Below, in pieces: positions 49,881 through 58,810 of a stretch of 64,000 bases of DNA (its first letter is position 1; every line of letters starts with the position of its first letter). The stretch spans positions 248,001 through 312,000 of the forward strand of contig JBCDIT010000004.1 in NCBI GenBank assembly GCA_038748775.1, in the 5' to 3' direction. Made by a program: the position numbers and the translations under genes. The DNA comes from DAIQNV01 sp038748775. Its GTDB lineage: Bacteria > Planctomycetota > Phycisphaerae > Phycisphaerales > UBA1924. The notes below the pieces were generated by a model. That model did no database searches. It saw only the letters and a list, made by a program, of their open reading frames with translations, and had not been told where the DNA came from.

Positions 49881-50509
49881 TTCGCCGAACGATCGTGCTG
49901 GCGACGCTCCTCGTCCTCGCTGTTGGCGGGTGTCGCGAGGAGCGTTCTGTCTCGGGCACGCCCAACGATATCGGCGATGTTCCGATTAGCGAAACACTCG
50001 TCGCGTGGACGGACCTCATCGTCTGGGCAGAGACCGGCCACCGAGATCATTTCTTGGTGGTGAGCGAGTCCTCCGAAGAGTTTCGCTACCACGCGGCTTC
50101 GTTTCTTGCGAGGCTCGCCGACGCCGTTCGGATGCGGAGCGGCGCGGCGTGCGACGCGATCGGGTTCGAGATCGATCTGGCCGCGGACTGGCCGACTCCG
50201 ATCACAACAGTCTCTGATGCGGAGTGCCCGATCGGAGGTGATGTCGAACGCTGGCTGACGGATGAGGTCGTCCTCAACGCCGCGGCGCACACCTTCGGCC
50301 GGTTGGGCTCCGTTGGTGCGGGGATGGTCGCCGCGCGGAGCGAGGTCGGCTCGTACAACGCCGACGGTCTCGGGCGGGTGCGGCGCAACTACTGGGATGT
50401 CGAGGTTTTCAACGATCCGGGTCGCCGGCGTCGTGTCACGCTGGTGCTTCGGTGGCGTCAGAGCGTCGAAGGCGAGTCGGCGGAAGAAACGTTGCCTACT
50501 CGTCCTTGA
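49877..50509 (+). CDS. Predicted lipoprotein, unknown function
   Basis: 210 aa, GTG start overlapping the tdh stop by four bases. The signal MIRRTIVLATLLVLAVGGC ends in a lipobox (Cys19). The mature domain has two Cys (GAACDA and DAECPI) that might form a disulfide, and ends in a basic strand segment (RRRRVTLVLRWRQ). No family recognised. The 3' end overlaps the convergent hscA-like gene by 14 bp. Confidence 0.75.
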   Translation: MIRRTIVLATLLVLAVGGCREERSVSGTPNDIGDVPISETLVAWTDLIVWAETGHRDHFLVVSESSEEFRYHAASFLARLADAVRMRSGAACDAIGFEIDLAADWPTPITTVSDAECPIGGDVERWLTDEVVLNAAAHTFGRLGSVGAGMVAARSEVGSYNADGLGRVRRNYWDVEVFNDPGRRRRVTLVLRWRQSVEGESAEETLPTRP

Positions 50510-52463
50510 GCGTCGCGGTGATCGCGACCTCTTGCAGCGTCACGCTCGCCTGATCGAGCGCGTCCTTGGCCTTCGCGAACGCGTCCGCATCGACCGCTTT
50601 CCAGTCGAGCTTGGCGGCGCCGACGAGCTGGCGGAGCGTCTGGGCCTTGGCCTCGAGGTCGTCGCGGTAGGCCGGCTCGAGCTTGCCCGAGTGCTGGTCG
50701 AATCGTTCCTGGATCCACTTCAGATCCAGCTCCGAGTTTGTGATCAGATCGACGATTCGGTGGCGGGTCATGTCCTCGCGGGCGTGGGCGTAGCTGTCGG
50801 CCTCGATGCGGTCGACCTCTTCGGGCGTGAGCCCATGGTTCGGGACGATCTGCAGCGATGCCCGCTTTCCCGAGCGTTTCTCGGTCGCTGAGACGCGGAG
50901 CACGCCGTTCGCGTCGACGAGGAACTCGACCTTGAGTTGGGGGATGCCGGCGGGCATCGGGGGCAGGCCGGCGAGGTGGAACTCCCCCAGCGAGCGGCAG
51001 TCCTCGACCATCTCTCGTTCGCCCTGGACCACGTTGAGCTTGATCGAGACCTGCCCATCGACGTTTGTTGTGAACGTCTCGGTTGCGCGTGCAGGCACCG
51101 CCGAGTTCCGAACGATGAGTTTCGCGACGGCGCCGCCGGCGGTCTCGAGCCCGAGCGAGAGAGGGATCACGTCGAGCAGCAGCGCGCCCGTTGTCGACCC
51201 TGCGAGGATCGAGCCCTGCACCGCGGCGCCCAGGGCCACGACGGTGTCGGGGTTGAGGGCGGTGTAGGGCTCGACGCCGAAGACCTCGGCCGCGGTTTGG
51301 CGGATCAGCGGGATCCGGGTCGACCCTCCGACGAGGATGGCCCGGTCGACGCGTCCATCGACGAGTTCGCCTTTGGCGTCGCGCAGCGCTCGTTCGCACG
51401 CGGCTCTCGTTCGATCGGCCCAGGGTTTGATCAACGCCTCGAACTCGTCTCGGGTCATCGTGCGCCGGTAAGGCTCCGCAGCGCCGGTCGCGATCTCGAC
51501 AAAAGCTTCGCTTCGGTCGCTCAGCGTGTGCTTGACGGACCGGGCGAACGCGTTCAACGCGCGCCGGGTCTGCGCCGGGAGCGTGTTGGCCTGAGCATCG
51601 ATGCCCATTTCAGTCAGAAACAGCTTGACGAGCGTGTGGTCGATGTCGTCGCCGCCCAGCCTGGTATCGCCGGCGGTCGCGAGAACCTGGAAGAAACTCG
51701 GCTCGGTCGCGTCTTGGTTGTCGTCCGCGGCGCCGGGGATGATGCGGAGGATCGAGACGTCGAACGTCCCGCCGCCCAGGTCGTACACGGCGACCGTTTG
51801 GGGCTCGGCGTTCCGAGCCGCGTCTCTGTCGGCGCCGATGCCGTAAGCGAGCGCCGCGGCGGTTGGTTCGTTGACGATCCGGACGACGTCGAGGCCGGCG
51901 AGGCGCCCGGCATCTCTGGTGGCTTGTCTCTGGGCGTCGTCGAAGTAGGCCGGCACGGTGACCACCGCTTTACTGACCGGTTGGCCCAGCACGCCCTCTG
52001 CCCGGCTCCTGAGTTCGGCCAGAATGTCGGCTGAGACTTCTTGCGGGGTCAAAACGACGTCTTCTTGAGCACTGGGCCCGGGAACGGCGACGCGGGCCGT
52101 ATCGTGCTCGCCCTGGACCACGCGATAGCTGAGATAGGGCAGATCGGGCCGGGAGTCGGCGATGCTTCGCCCCATAAGTCGTTTGACAGAGCCGATTGTG
52201 TTCAGCGGGTGGTCCGCCGCGGCATCCGTGACGTCTTCGCCCAGGCGAGCAAACAGGCCTTTGGGCTTGCTCGGGTCCGGTTCGTACCGGACCACACTGG
52301 GAAGAATCGGGTTCTCGCCCGGGTTGTGCAAGATCCGCGGCCCTGCGGCGTCTGCGAAGGCGACCAGGCTGTTGGTCGTGCCCAAGTCGATGCCCAGGAT
52401 TGGCTCGGGACCGGATGCGGAGTTGGAACGCGGCGCCGGGGCATCGGTAGACGGGTGGGACAT
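50496..52463 (-). CDS. hscA: Hsp70 chaperone, HscA-like
   Basis: 655 aa. The ATPase domain is complete: ILGIDLGTTNSLVAF, KAVVTVPAYFDDAQRQATRDA, VNEPTAAALAYG, YDLGGGTFDVSIL and AILVGGSTRIPLI. The substrate domain has the HscA-type VVQGEREMVEDCRSLGEF and LAGLPPMPAGIPQ rather than the DnaK pattern, and the C-terminus lacks a DnaK EEVD-like acidic tail. HscA works with HscB and IscU in Fe-S cluster assembly, but none of these is in the window, so a more general chaperone role cannot be excluded. Confidence 0.85.
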   Translation of the reverse strand: MSHPSTDAPAPRSNSASGPEPILGIDLGTTNSLVAFADAAGPRILHNPGENPILPSVVRYEPDPSKPKGLFARLGEDVTDAAADHPLNTIGSVKRLMGRSIADSRPDLPYLSYRVVQGEHDTARVAVPGPSAQEDVVLTPQEVSADILAELRSRAEGVLGQPVSKAVVTVPAYFDDAQRQATRDAGRLAGLDVVRIVNEPTAAALAYGIGADRDAARNAEPQTVAVYDLGGGTFDVSILRIIPGAADDNQDATEPSFFQVLATAGDTRLGGDDIDHTLVKLFLTEMGIDAQANTLPAQTRRALNAFARSVKHTLSDRSEAFVEIATGAAEPYRRTMTRDEFEALIKPWADRTRAACERALRDAKGELVDGRVDRAILVGGSTRIPLIRQTAAEVFGVEPYTALNPDTVVALGAAVQGSILAGSTTGALLLDVIPLSLGLETAGGAVAKLIVRNSAVPARATETFTTNVDGQVSIKLNVVQGEREMVEDCRSLGEFHLAGLPPMPAGIPQLKVEFLVDANGVLRVSATEKRSGKRASLQIVPNHGLTPEEVDRIEADSYAHAREDMTRHRIVDLITNSELDLKWIQERFDQHSGKLEPAYRDDLEAKAQTLRQLVGAAKLDWKAVDADAFAKAKDALDQASVTLQEVAITATLKDE

Positions 52464-52559
52464 GCCCGGACGCTACGGATGATCGGGGCCCTGGAGCAAG
52501 GCGGAGGGGTCGGTAGGGCGTACGATCGCCGCGGATCGGGAACCGACGGGAGCGGAACC

Positions 52560-53933
52560 ATGATGAAGACACTTTGGGCGAGCGTGTGCGTTGCGGTGGT
52601 CACTGTGGCCCCTGCCTGGGCTCAGTCGGCGGGCGCTGTGATGCAGCGGGCCGTAGAGGCCGCGAGCGGGCTGCAGAGCCTTGAGATGAAGGCGACCCTC
52701 AAGGGCGAGGGCGGCTTTGCGATGCTGCTCCCTGCCGGCGATGCGACGGTGAAGATGGCCAAGGCCCGCGATGAGGGCGAGGTCGTTTTCGACGCCTACG
52801 TGGAAGGCAAGATCAAGTCCAAGGCCGATGGCGACGAGGCCCCTGTGGACGTGAAAGTCCATCGGACGCTGACGAAGACGACGTCGGTCGAGGATCCCAA
52901 GAAGCTCGTCCACGAGCTCTCGGGATGGCAGACACGGACCTGGGACGGCTCGCTTGATCTCTACGTGACCCCCTGGCAACTCGCAACCGAATCGCCCTAC
53001 GCGCGCGAAATGGAAGCGGTCAACGTGACCTACGAGGGCGAGGCGAGCGTCTCCGGCGAGGCGGTCGACGTGGTGCTCGTTCAGTATCCGGAGCGTGACA
53101 AGAGCCAGCGTCGCGGCAACGCGAACCCGCTCGATGCCTTTAGCAAGGCCAAGTGGTCGTTCAGCAAGGCCGACGGCCTGCCGCGTCGCATCGAGTGGAT
53201 GGGAGGCGGGGGCGGTCTGAGCCTCAACGTGATCGTCGAGTTCAGCGATCTCCGGTCGAACACCGGGATCGAGGCCGACTCGTTCGAGATCGCAACCCCA
53301 GAGGGGTATCAGACCCGGAGCCGAGTCGCGACGACGACCCGCGAAGGGCCGAGCGTCGGGCGGGTCGATCCGCGATCTCGACGCACCGAGCAACGCGATC
53401 CAAGGGATGAACAGCCGCTCGAGCCGGCGCCGATGCCGGTGGCTGTAAAGCCGGCGTTCGACCCCGCTCCGGACTTCGAGGTCGCGACCGTCGACGGCGA
53501 TAGCGTGACCAAGGAGAGCCTCGCTGGTCAGGTCAGCGTGTTCTACTTCTGGGGCACGTGGTGCGCCCCTTGCCGCGCGTTCAGCCCACTGGTTAGCGAA
53601 CTTGTCGACACGTTCGAGGGCAAGCCCGTTGGCGTGTACGGACTTGCCGTCCGGGAGCGCGACCCGAACGCGCCGGCCGCGTTTCTTGCCGAGAAGGGGT
53701 ACAAGCACACGCTCTTGCTCGGTGCGCCGGGCAGCGGCCGTGTCGGGGCCGATACGGCCGCTCGGGCGTTCCGCGTCCGCGTGTATCCGACGATCGCGGT
53801 CATCGGGGCCGAGGGTGAGCTTCTCGGGGCTTGGAGGCCCACGAGGGACAAGACGCCGGCCGAGATCGTTGGGGAGGTCGAGGCGAGCGTGACGAGCTAT
53901 CTCGAGGACCACTCCTCGAAGCTCGAAGGCTGA
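52560..53933 (+). CDS. Exported thioredoxin-fold protein, TlpA/ResA-like, with N-terminal lipoprotein-carrier-like domain
   Basis: 457 aa; RBS GGGAGCGG before ATG 52560. The signal peptide is TLWASVCVAVVTVAPAWA. Residues ~25-250 form a strand-rich domain (ARDEGEVVFDAYVEGKIKS, VDVVLVQYPERD) reminiscent of LolA-like DUF2092 domains. After a charged linker, a thioredoxin domain starts at APDFEVATVDGD and has the redox motif WCAPC (in FYFWGTWCAPCRAF) and the cis-Pro segment RVYPTIAVI. It should act as a periplasmic thiol-disulfide reductase. Followed by a strong terminator. Confidence 0.9.
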   Translation: MMKTLWASVCVAVVTVAPAWAQSAGAVMQRAVEAASGLQSLEMKATLKGEGGFAMLLPAGDATVKMAKARDEGEVVFDAYVEGKIKSKADGDEAPVDVKVHRTLTKTTSVEDPKKLVHELSGWQTRTWDGSLDLYVTPWQLATESPYAREMEAVNVTYEGEASVSGEAVDVVLVQYPERDKSQRRGNANPLDAFSKAKWSFSKADGLPRRIEWMGGGGGLSLNVIVEFSDLRSNTGIEADSFEIATPEGYQTRSRVATTTREGPSVGRVDPRSRRTEQRDPRDEQPLEPAPMPVAVKPAFDPAPDFEVATVDGDSVTKESLAGQVSVFYFWGTWCAPCRAFSPLVSELVDTFEGKPVGVYGLAVRERDPNAPAAFLAEKGYKHTLLLGAPGSGRVGADTAARAFRVRVYPTIAVIGAEGELLGAWRPTRDKTPAEIVGEVEASVTSYLEDHSSKLEG

Positions 53934-53960
53934 TCAAACAGCAGTGTCGGGGGACAGCTT

Positions 53961-53999
53961 CGCCACCGTGTCGCTTGCGGCACGGTGGCGTTGTTCTTT
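53961..53999 (+). terminator. Strong Rho-independent terminator between the convergent TlpA-like and fabF genes
   Basis: CGCCACCGTG (53961-53970) and CACGGTGGCG (53981-53990) make a perfect 10-bp stem with a 10-base loop, followed by TTGTTCTTT. The T-rich tail overlaps the end of fabF on the other strand. Confidence 0.9.
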
Positions 54000-55308
54000 A
54001 ACCTTCGTATCGGGCCAGGATCAGCGTGACGTTGTGCCCGCCGAAGCCGAAGGTGTTGTTCATCGCGTACCGCACTGGCTGCTCGCGTGCGTCGTTGGCG
54101 ACGAGATCAATGTCGAACTCGTCGTCGGGGTTGTCGAGGTTGGCGGTGGGGGCGATGAGTCCGTCGCGGACCGCGTGAATGCACGCGATGCTCTCAACCC
54201 CGCCCGATGCGCCCAGGGCGTGGCCGTGCACGCCCTTGGTCGAGCTCATGAGCAGCTTGCCACCGGTCGACTTCCGCGCGTGGTCTCCGAAGACCCCGAG
54301 CACGGCGGTGACTTCCGCGGCGTCGCCCAGCGGCGTTGAAGTGCCGTGGGCGTTGATGTAGTCGATATCGGTCGGGTCGAGCCCGGCATCGGCGAGCGCC
54401 CACTCCATCGAGCGGGATGCGCCGCCCCCGCCCTCATCGGGCGCGGTGATGTGGTAGGCATCGGCCGAGTTCCCGTATCCGACGAGTTCGGCGTGGATCG
54501 TTGCTCCTCGGGCGAGCGCGTGCTCGAGGCTCTCGATGACCAAGATGCCGGCGCCCTCGGCCAGGAGGAACCCGTCGCGGTCTTTGTCGAACGGGCGGCT
54601 CGCACGTGCCGGGTCGTCGTTTCTGGTGCTCAGCGCCTTCATGGTCATGAAGGCACCGAGGCAGAGCGGGGTGACCGCGGCTTCGGTTCCGCCTGTCACC
54701 ATGATGTCGGCGTGTCCGCGACGGATGTAGTTCACCGCGTCGCCAATGGCGTGACCCGAACTTGCGCACGCCGTGGCGTGGGCCGAGCAGGGGCCCTTGA
54801 GGCCGAATCGAATGGACACGTTGCCCGCGGTGGCGTTTGCCATCAGCCTGGGAACGGTGAAGGGGCTGATCCGGTCTGGTCCGCGCGCTTTGAGGGTGTG
54901 AGCGGTTTGTTCGATGGTGGCGATACCGCCGACCCCCGACCCAATGACGACGCCGCAGCGGGATCGGTCTTCGGCCTCGAAATCAATACCGGCATGGGCG
55001 ACCGCCTCAGCGGCCGCGCCAACACCAAGCACAGTGCACCGATCGAGGCGTTTGGCCTCGCGGTGCTCCATGTATGCGGCAACGTCGAGGTCTTTGACCT
55101 GGCCCCCGATACGAGATGTCCAGGTATCCTTGAAGCCCTCAAGAACCGCGGGGTCGATGGTCGCGATACCGCTCTTGGCGGTGCGCATCGAATCCCAGGT
55201 CTCGTTGGCGTTGTTGCCGACACAGGTGACTGCGCCGTAACCAGTAATGACAACGCGGCGGCCCTTCGGGCCTTCAGTATGGGCGGGGTTCGCCTGTGTT
55301 TTCGTCAT
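53998..55308 (-). CDS. fabF: Beta-ketoacyl-ACP synthase II
   Basis: 436 aa. Condenses malonyl-ACP with acyl-ACP in fatty-acid elongation. The catalytic triad is present: Cys181 (ATACASSGHA), His321 (NAHGTSTPLGD) and His363 (STKGVHGHALGASGG). Other marks are RRVVITGYGAVTCVG at the start, DKDRDGFLLAEGAGILVIE, and NNTFGFGGHN near the C-terminus. About 20 residues longer than E. coli FabF, mainly at the N-terminus. It lies 108 bp downstream of acpP on the same strand, probably one transcript. Confidence 0.96.
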   Translation of the reverse strand: MTKTQANPAHTEGPKGRRVVITGYGAVTCVGNNANETWDSMRTAKSGIATIDPAVLEGFKDTWTSRIGGQVKDLDVAAYMEHREAKRLDRCTVLGVGAAAEAVAHAGIDFEAEDRSRCGVVIGSGVGGIATIEQTAHTLKARGPDRISPFTVPRLMANATAGNVSIRFGLKGPCSAHATACASSGHAIGDAVNYIRRGHADIMVTGGTEAAVTPLCLGAFMTMKALSTRNDDPARASRPFDKDRDGFLLAEGAGILVIESLEHALARGATIHAELVGYGNSADAYHITAPDEGGGGASRSMEWALADAGLDPTDIDYINAHGTSTPLGDAAEVTAVLGVFGDHARKSTGGKLLMSSTKGVHGHALGASGGVESIACIHAVRDGLIAPTANLDNPDDEFDIDLVANDAREQPVRYAMNNTFGFGGHNVTLILARYEG

Positions 55309-55416
55309 GCGTTCGTCGCAGAGGGCGCCATGGCCGCGTTGCGACGCCGCGATGCTCGGGGACGGATCCCGGGCGGCCGCGGGCCAGCGCCGGCTGCGAT
55401 GGCGCTGTGGGTGTGG

Positions 55417-55662
55417 TTAGAGCCCGTGCGCTTGCTTGATGAATTCGATTGCTTCACCGACGGTCTTGATCTTTTCGGCTTGTTCGTCCGGGATCGATGT
55501 CTCGAACTCATCCTCGAACTCCATCACGAGTTCGACGGTGTCGAGGCTGTCGGCGTTGAGGTCTTCAACGAAGCTCGTAGCGCGGGAGATCTTGGCCTTA
55601 TCGGCGCCCATCTGCTCGGCGACGATATCGATCACCTTCGCTTCGATTTCCTGCTCGGTCAC
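55417..55662 (-). CDS. acpP: Acyl carrier protein
   Basis: 81 aa, GTG start. The phosphopantetheine attachment site is Ser39 in NADSLDTVELVM. The rest is the usual four-helix acidic ACP (KVIDIVAEQMG, DEFETSIPDEQAEKIKTVGE, then IEFIKQ). It carries growing acyl chains for FabF, encoded just downstream. Confidence 0.97.
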   Translation of the reverse strand: MTEQEIEAKVIDIVAEQMGADKAKISRATSFVEDLNADSLDTVELVMEFEDEFETSIPDEQAEKIKTVGEAIEFIKQAHGL

Positions 55663-56036
55663 GCTGTGTTCTCCAAGAGTCGGTCCGGCGGCTCCGACGC
55701 GGACCGGGGGGACGCGCCCCCGTGGCGGCGATTGTAGCCGAGACGGTCCAATCGTCGCGGTAGCGCGAAGGGAATGTGAGGATCGGGACCCGGGCGCACG
55801 TAAATCCCTAGATAAGGGGGATGCTGTTGTTCCGGGTTGGCCGGAGTCGTTTCGGCAGTGCTATCTCGCGGCAAACGACGGGTGCATCGCAAGCAGGGCC
55901 GCTTCGGGAGGGAATGTGCAACCGCGGACTTCTGCCTTCGAACGAGGTTGTCGATGAGCAGGTCGTTCTGGCCGGGCTCGCACGACTGCGATTATGACAC
56001 CGGCTACAAGGGCCCTCGTGAGAGGAATCCAAGCCG
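55663..56036. other. Region upstream of acpP with repeat copy 1
   Basis: 374 bp between divergently read acpP and the small membrane protein gene. Apart from the 70-bp repeat and its micro-ORF, no coherent gene is seen. The part next to acpP should contain its promoter; no confident match was found. Confidence 0.45.
55913..55982 (+). repeat. 70-bp direct repeat, copy 1, with micro-ORF
   Basis: Matches 56436-56505 with 6 differences in 70 bases (about 91% identical), same orientation, 523 bp apart. An ATG at 55914 behind GGAGGG opens a 27-residue frame (MCNRGLLPSNEVVDEQVVLA then GLARLRL) ending at 55997. Each copy lies 50-60 bp or so upstream of the start of a longer gene (56037 and 56561). 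Confidence 0.85.
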
Positions 56037-56342
56037 ATGCTGCCATCTTCTCAAAACGACGCTCTTTCGCATCAGGTCGGCGCCTTGCTTCAGGCCGCTC
56101 ACGACCGTGTCCAATTGGTACCTGAAGCCAGCACGCGATCGGAGGCCGAGCGTCCTGAAATTGGCCTCCTGTCTTCGGCAGCGAACGGAAACACACCGCC
56201 ATGGACGCGCGATCGACGGGGGCGAGCCTCTTGGTTCTGGCTCGTTGCCGGTCTCGTGATCGTCGTCAGCCTGACGCGGTCTGTTGAGTTCACTATTCGG
56301 ATTGGCGAACAGGGCCAGGCTGGCACCTTTGAACCCCCCTAA
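56037..56342 (+). CDS. Small single-span membrane protein, unknown
   Basis: 101 aa. A polar, probably cytoplasmic N-terminal half (MLPSSQNDALSHQVGALLQAAHDR at residues 1-24, cited by position, then PEASTRSEAERPEIG) is followed by one hydrophobic helix (WFWLVAGLVIVVSLT) and a short polar tail. No family recognised. The gene sits between the two repeat copies, with copy 1 in its leader. The RBS (GAGAGGAA, about 10 bases upstream) is acceptable. It may be a decayed or young gene. Confidence 0.5.
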   Translation: MLPSSQNDALSHQVGALLQAAHDRVQLVPEASTRSEAERPEIGLLSSAANGNTPPWTRDRRGRASWFWLVAGLVIVVSLTRSVEFTIRIGEQGQAGTFEPP

Positions 56343-56435
56343 GCCGGCTAGACGTTCGCCATCCGCAGCCGCTATGACCGTGTTATCCCCCAAGAAGTAC
56401 GGGATATGCGGCTCGGGCGGACGGCACGGGTACGA

Positions 56436-56505
56436 AATGCGGAACCGCGGACTTCGGCATTCGAACGAGGTTGTCGATGAGCAGGCCGTTCTGGCCGGGC
56501 TTGCA
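56436..56505 (+). repeat. 70-bp direct repeat, copy 2, with micro-ORF
   Basis: Second copy of the element at 55913-55982. An ATG at 56437 opens a 30-residue frame (MRNRGLRHSNEVVDEQAVLA then GLAGCSDPTG) ending with TAA at 56529, 31 bases before the DUF1444 gene. The peptide core RGL--SNEVVDEQ-VLAGLA is kept in both copies. Similarity fades after the repeat but ACCGGCTA recurs downstream in both. Confidence 0.85.
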
Positions 56506-56560
56506 GGATGCAGCGACCCCACCGGCTAAGTCCCCTCGCCTGAAGTGAGGAGTGGAGTCG

Positions 56561-57373
56561 ATGTCGAGCATGCCGATGCAACCAGACGCGTTCGCGGAAC
56601 AAGTGGTCTCCCTTTTGAGATCGATGCAGCCCGAGTATGAGGTCATCCTCGTCGGGCCCAGCGAACTCCTCGTCAATGGCCGTCGCTTGGATCTCGACAA
56701 CCTCTTCCGGATGGTGTCGCACGAGCCCGGGCGAGGGCAGGAGATCGTCGAGCACTTCCTCGACCAGCTCTTCACTGGCGACGCGCTCGATATGGCCGAC
56801 CTCCCCCTCGACTTGGCTAGGGGTCGGATCATGCCGCGCATCCAGCCCGAGTCGATCTTCACGCATCTGAGCCGCGAGCTGGTGGCCCACGTCCCGTTTG
56901 TGAACGACACGGTCATCGTCTTCGTGACCGATCTGCCCCAGATGACCGTCAGCATCACGACCGAGCAGGTCGTCCGCTGGGGCATCGATACCGACGAGCT
57001 CGAGTCGATCGCACGAGCGAACCTCGAGACGTACGCCCCGGAGCTTTCGTTCCAAGCGATCGAGAGCCGGGAGGGTGGCAAGGCGGTCATCGTCAGCGAG
57101 CAAGACGGGTACGACGCCGCGAGGCTGCTGCTCGGAGGGCTCTACCGCCAACTCGGCCCGATGCTCGGCGGCGATTTCTTCGTTGCGACGCCGGCCCGCG
57201 ACATGTTCGTCGCGATGAGCACGGGGCCTGCGCAGTTTGTCGAGCGACTCCGCACGCGGGTCTCCGAAGACTACGAACGCATGCCCTACCCCATCACCGG
57301 AGAGCTGTTCTACGTCACGCAGGACGGCGTTGCCGGAACAATGGGCCCAGGGCTGATCTCCGACGCGGCGTGA
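56561..57373 (+). CDS. DUF1444 family protein (YtpQ-like)
   Basis: 270 aa from ATG 56561, which has the RBS GAGGAG; a GTG at 56552 is less likely. The N-terminus FAEQVVSLLRSMQPEYEV and ELLVNGRRLDLDNLFRMV is the DUF1444 pattern, followed by alternating strands and helices (HVPFVNDTVIVFVTDLPQ, GKAVIVSEQDGYDAARLLL). Soluble, no signal peptide. Function of this family is unknown. The start lies just after repeat copy 2. The stop is 13 bp from the convergent DUF3052 gene. Confidence 0.85.
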   Translation: MSSMPMQPDAFAEQVVSLLRSMQPEYEVILVGPSELLVNGRRLDLDNLFRMVSHEPGRGQEIVEHFLDQLFTGDALDMADLPLDLARGRIMPRIQPESIFTHLSRELVAHVPFVNDTVIVFVTDLPQMTVSITTEQVVRWGIDTDELESIARANLETYAPELSFQAIESREGGKAVIVSEQDGYDAARLLLGGLYRQLGPMLGGDFFVATPARDMFVAMSTGPAQFVERLRTRVSEDYERMPYPITGELFYVTQDGVAGTMGPGLISDAA

Positions 57374-57386
57374 GCCGACTCTCGCG

Positions 57387-57791
57387 TCAACGGTCTTTCA
57401 CCCGCACAACAAACCGCAACCCAGACCACGTCTCATCGATCGCGCAGACCTTGTTGTCGACGAGACCTCGGTCGAGTCCGAACGAGCGAACGTCGGCGCC
57501 TGTGAGATCGGTCGGCACGCCGGACGCCTTCTTTGGCCAGCCGACCCAGAGCCCGCCGGCTTCAGTGAGCCTCGCGGCCGCTTTGTCGAACCGCGCGAGG
57601 AGGTCGGACCGACGCTCGCAGAGCATCACGATGACGTCGAACGACTTCGAGCCTCGCAGATCGTTTCTGAGTTTGACGTCGGGCGGAAGGTCGTCGCCAA
57701 GGAGGGTCGGGCTCGCGTTCAGCAGTGCCACGCGGCCTGCAGGTTTGATCCCGAGCTTCTTTGGAAGCGGTGTGCCCGAGTAGGCGGCCAT
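57387..57791 (-). CDS. DUF3052 family protein
   Basis: 134 aa. Starts MAAYSGTPLPKKLGIKP and contains FDVIVMLCERRSDL, WVGWPKKASGVPTDLT and the C-terminal KVCAIDETWSGLRFVVR, the signature order of DUF3052, a small soluble family of unknown function. Length is normal. Divergent from the SDR gene, with 102 bp between starts. Confidence 0.92.
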   Translation of the reverse strand: MAAYSGTPLPKKLGIKPAGRVALLNASPTLLGDDLPPDVKLRNDLRGSKSFDVIVMLCERRSDLLARFDKAAARLTEAGGLWVGWPKKASGVPTDLTGADVRSFGLDRGLVDNKVCAIDETWSGLRFVVRVKDR

Positions 57792-57838
57792 CGGGCCAGC
57801 GTATCGGCGGAGGGTCGTCCGCCGGGGGCGACGCGTTC

Positions 57839-57867
57839 TTGCGTCGATATTTATCCATACGTATAGT
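57839..57867 (+). promoter_or_regulatory. Predicted sigma-70-like promoter of the SDR gene
   Basis: TTGCGT (57839-57844), a 17-base AT-rich spacer, and TATAGT (57862-57867), 3/6 and 5/6 matches. It is 26 bases before the start codon region, in a short AT-rich island between divergent genes. The spacer end overlaps a palindrome, ATACGTAT. Confidence 0.5.
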
Positions 57868-57893
57868 GATGCTCACCTAGGCCGAAAGGGGGC

Positions 57894-58760
57894 ATGATGT
57901 CCGGCGAGCGAACTGCTGTCGTCACAGGGTCGACTGGGGGGCTGGGAACCGAGATCGTCCGCCTCTTGGCGGAGTCCGGCTACGACCTGGTCCTCGTCAA
58001 TCGAGCGAGCGACCGAGCCAAGACGCAACGCGATCAACTCGAAGCGTCGTTTCCGAGCCGACGCGTCTTGGGCATCGACGCGGACTTGATGGACGTCACA
58101 ACGATCCACGCGGCGGCCGAACGCGTGAAGGGCGAGTGCGGCTCGGTCAAGGCGCTGTACAACGTCGCAGGGCTGCTCACCGACCAACGGATGACCAGCG
58201 CTCAGGGCATCGAGGGGCACTTCGCGGTCAACACGCTCGCGCCGTACGTGATGGCGATGGCGCTCCGCGAGCCGCTTTCCACCGGATCGTCCCGGGGTGA
58301 TCTTTCGGTTGTCGTCAATTTCTCAAGCTCGGCGGTAAAGGGGGTCAAGGCGCTGAACGCCGCGGATCTCGCCAACCCGAGCGATATCGGCGGGCTCTTC
58401 GGGGCATACGCGACAACGAAGTTCGCGGTAACGGCAGTCTCTTGCATGCTCGCCGACGAGTTTCAGAAAGACGGGACGATCGTCGTTTCCGCCGATCCGG
58501 GCGCGACCCGTACCGCGATGACCAAGGGCAACCTCGCGATGCCTTGGTTCCTCCGGCTTCTCGCACCGCTCGTGTTTTCTTCGCCTGAGAAGCAGGCGAC
58601 GAAACTCGTCAGCGGTGTGGAGCAGGCACGAGCGGCGGGGTCGTCCGGGGCGTTCATCGCGAGTGGGAAGCAGGCCGAGAACCCGCCGCTCGCGATGGAC
58701 GCGAACGTGCAGGCCGATCTTCGATCGGTTCTCGACCGGTACGCGTACACCCAGGCGTGA
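57894..58760 (+). CDS. Short-chain dehydrogenase/reductase
   Basis: 288 aa; tandem ATG at 57894 and 57897 behind GAAAGGGGG. Classical SDR marks: NAD(P)-binding TGSTGGLG, the NVAG loop, Ser-rich VVNFSSSAV and the catalytic YATTK. The nucleotide preference is probably NADP because a basic/Asn pair follows the second strand (LVNRASDRAK). The C-terminal half resembles retinol-dehydrogenase/WWOX-type SDRs (SADPGATRTAM). Substrate unknown. It has its own likely promoter. Confidence 0.9.
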   Translation: MMSGERTAVVTGSTGGLGTEIVRLLAESGYDLVLVNRASDRAKTQRDQLEASFPSRRVLGIDADLMDVTTIHAAAERVKGECGSVKALYNVAGLLTDQRMTSAQGIEGHFAVNTLAPYVMAMALREPLSTGSSRGDLSVVVNFSSSAVKGVKALNAADLANPSDIGGLFGAYATTKFAVTAVSCMLADEFQKDGTIVVSADPGATRTAMTKGNLAMPWFLRLLAPLVFSSPEKQATKLVSGVEQARAAGSSGAFIASGKQAENPPLAMDANVQADLRSVLDRYAYTQA

Positions 58761-58810
58761 GCTCGGTTCGCCGTTCGAGGCGGCCGAGGGGGCGGGGCTA
58801 AAGTTCGGAC

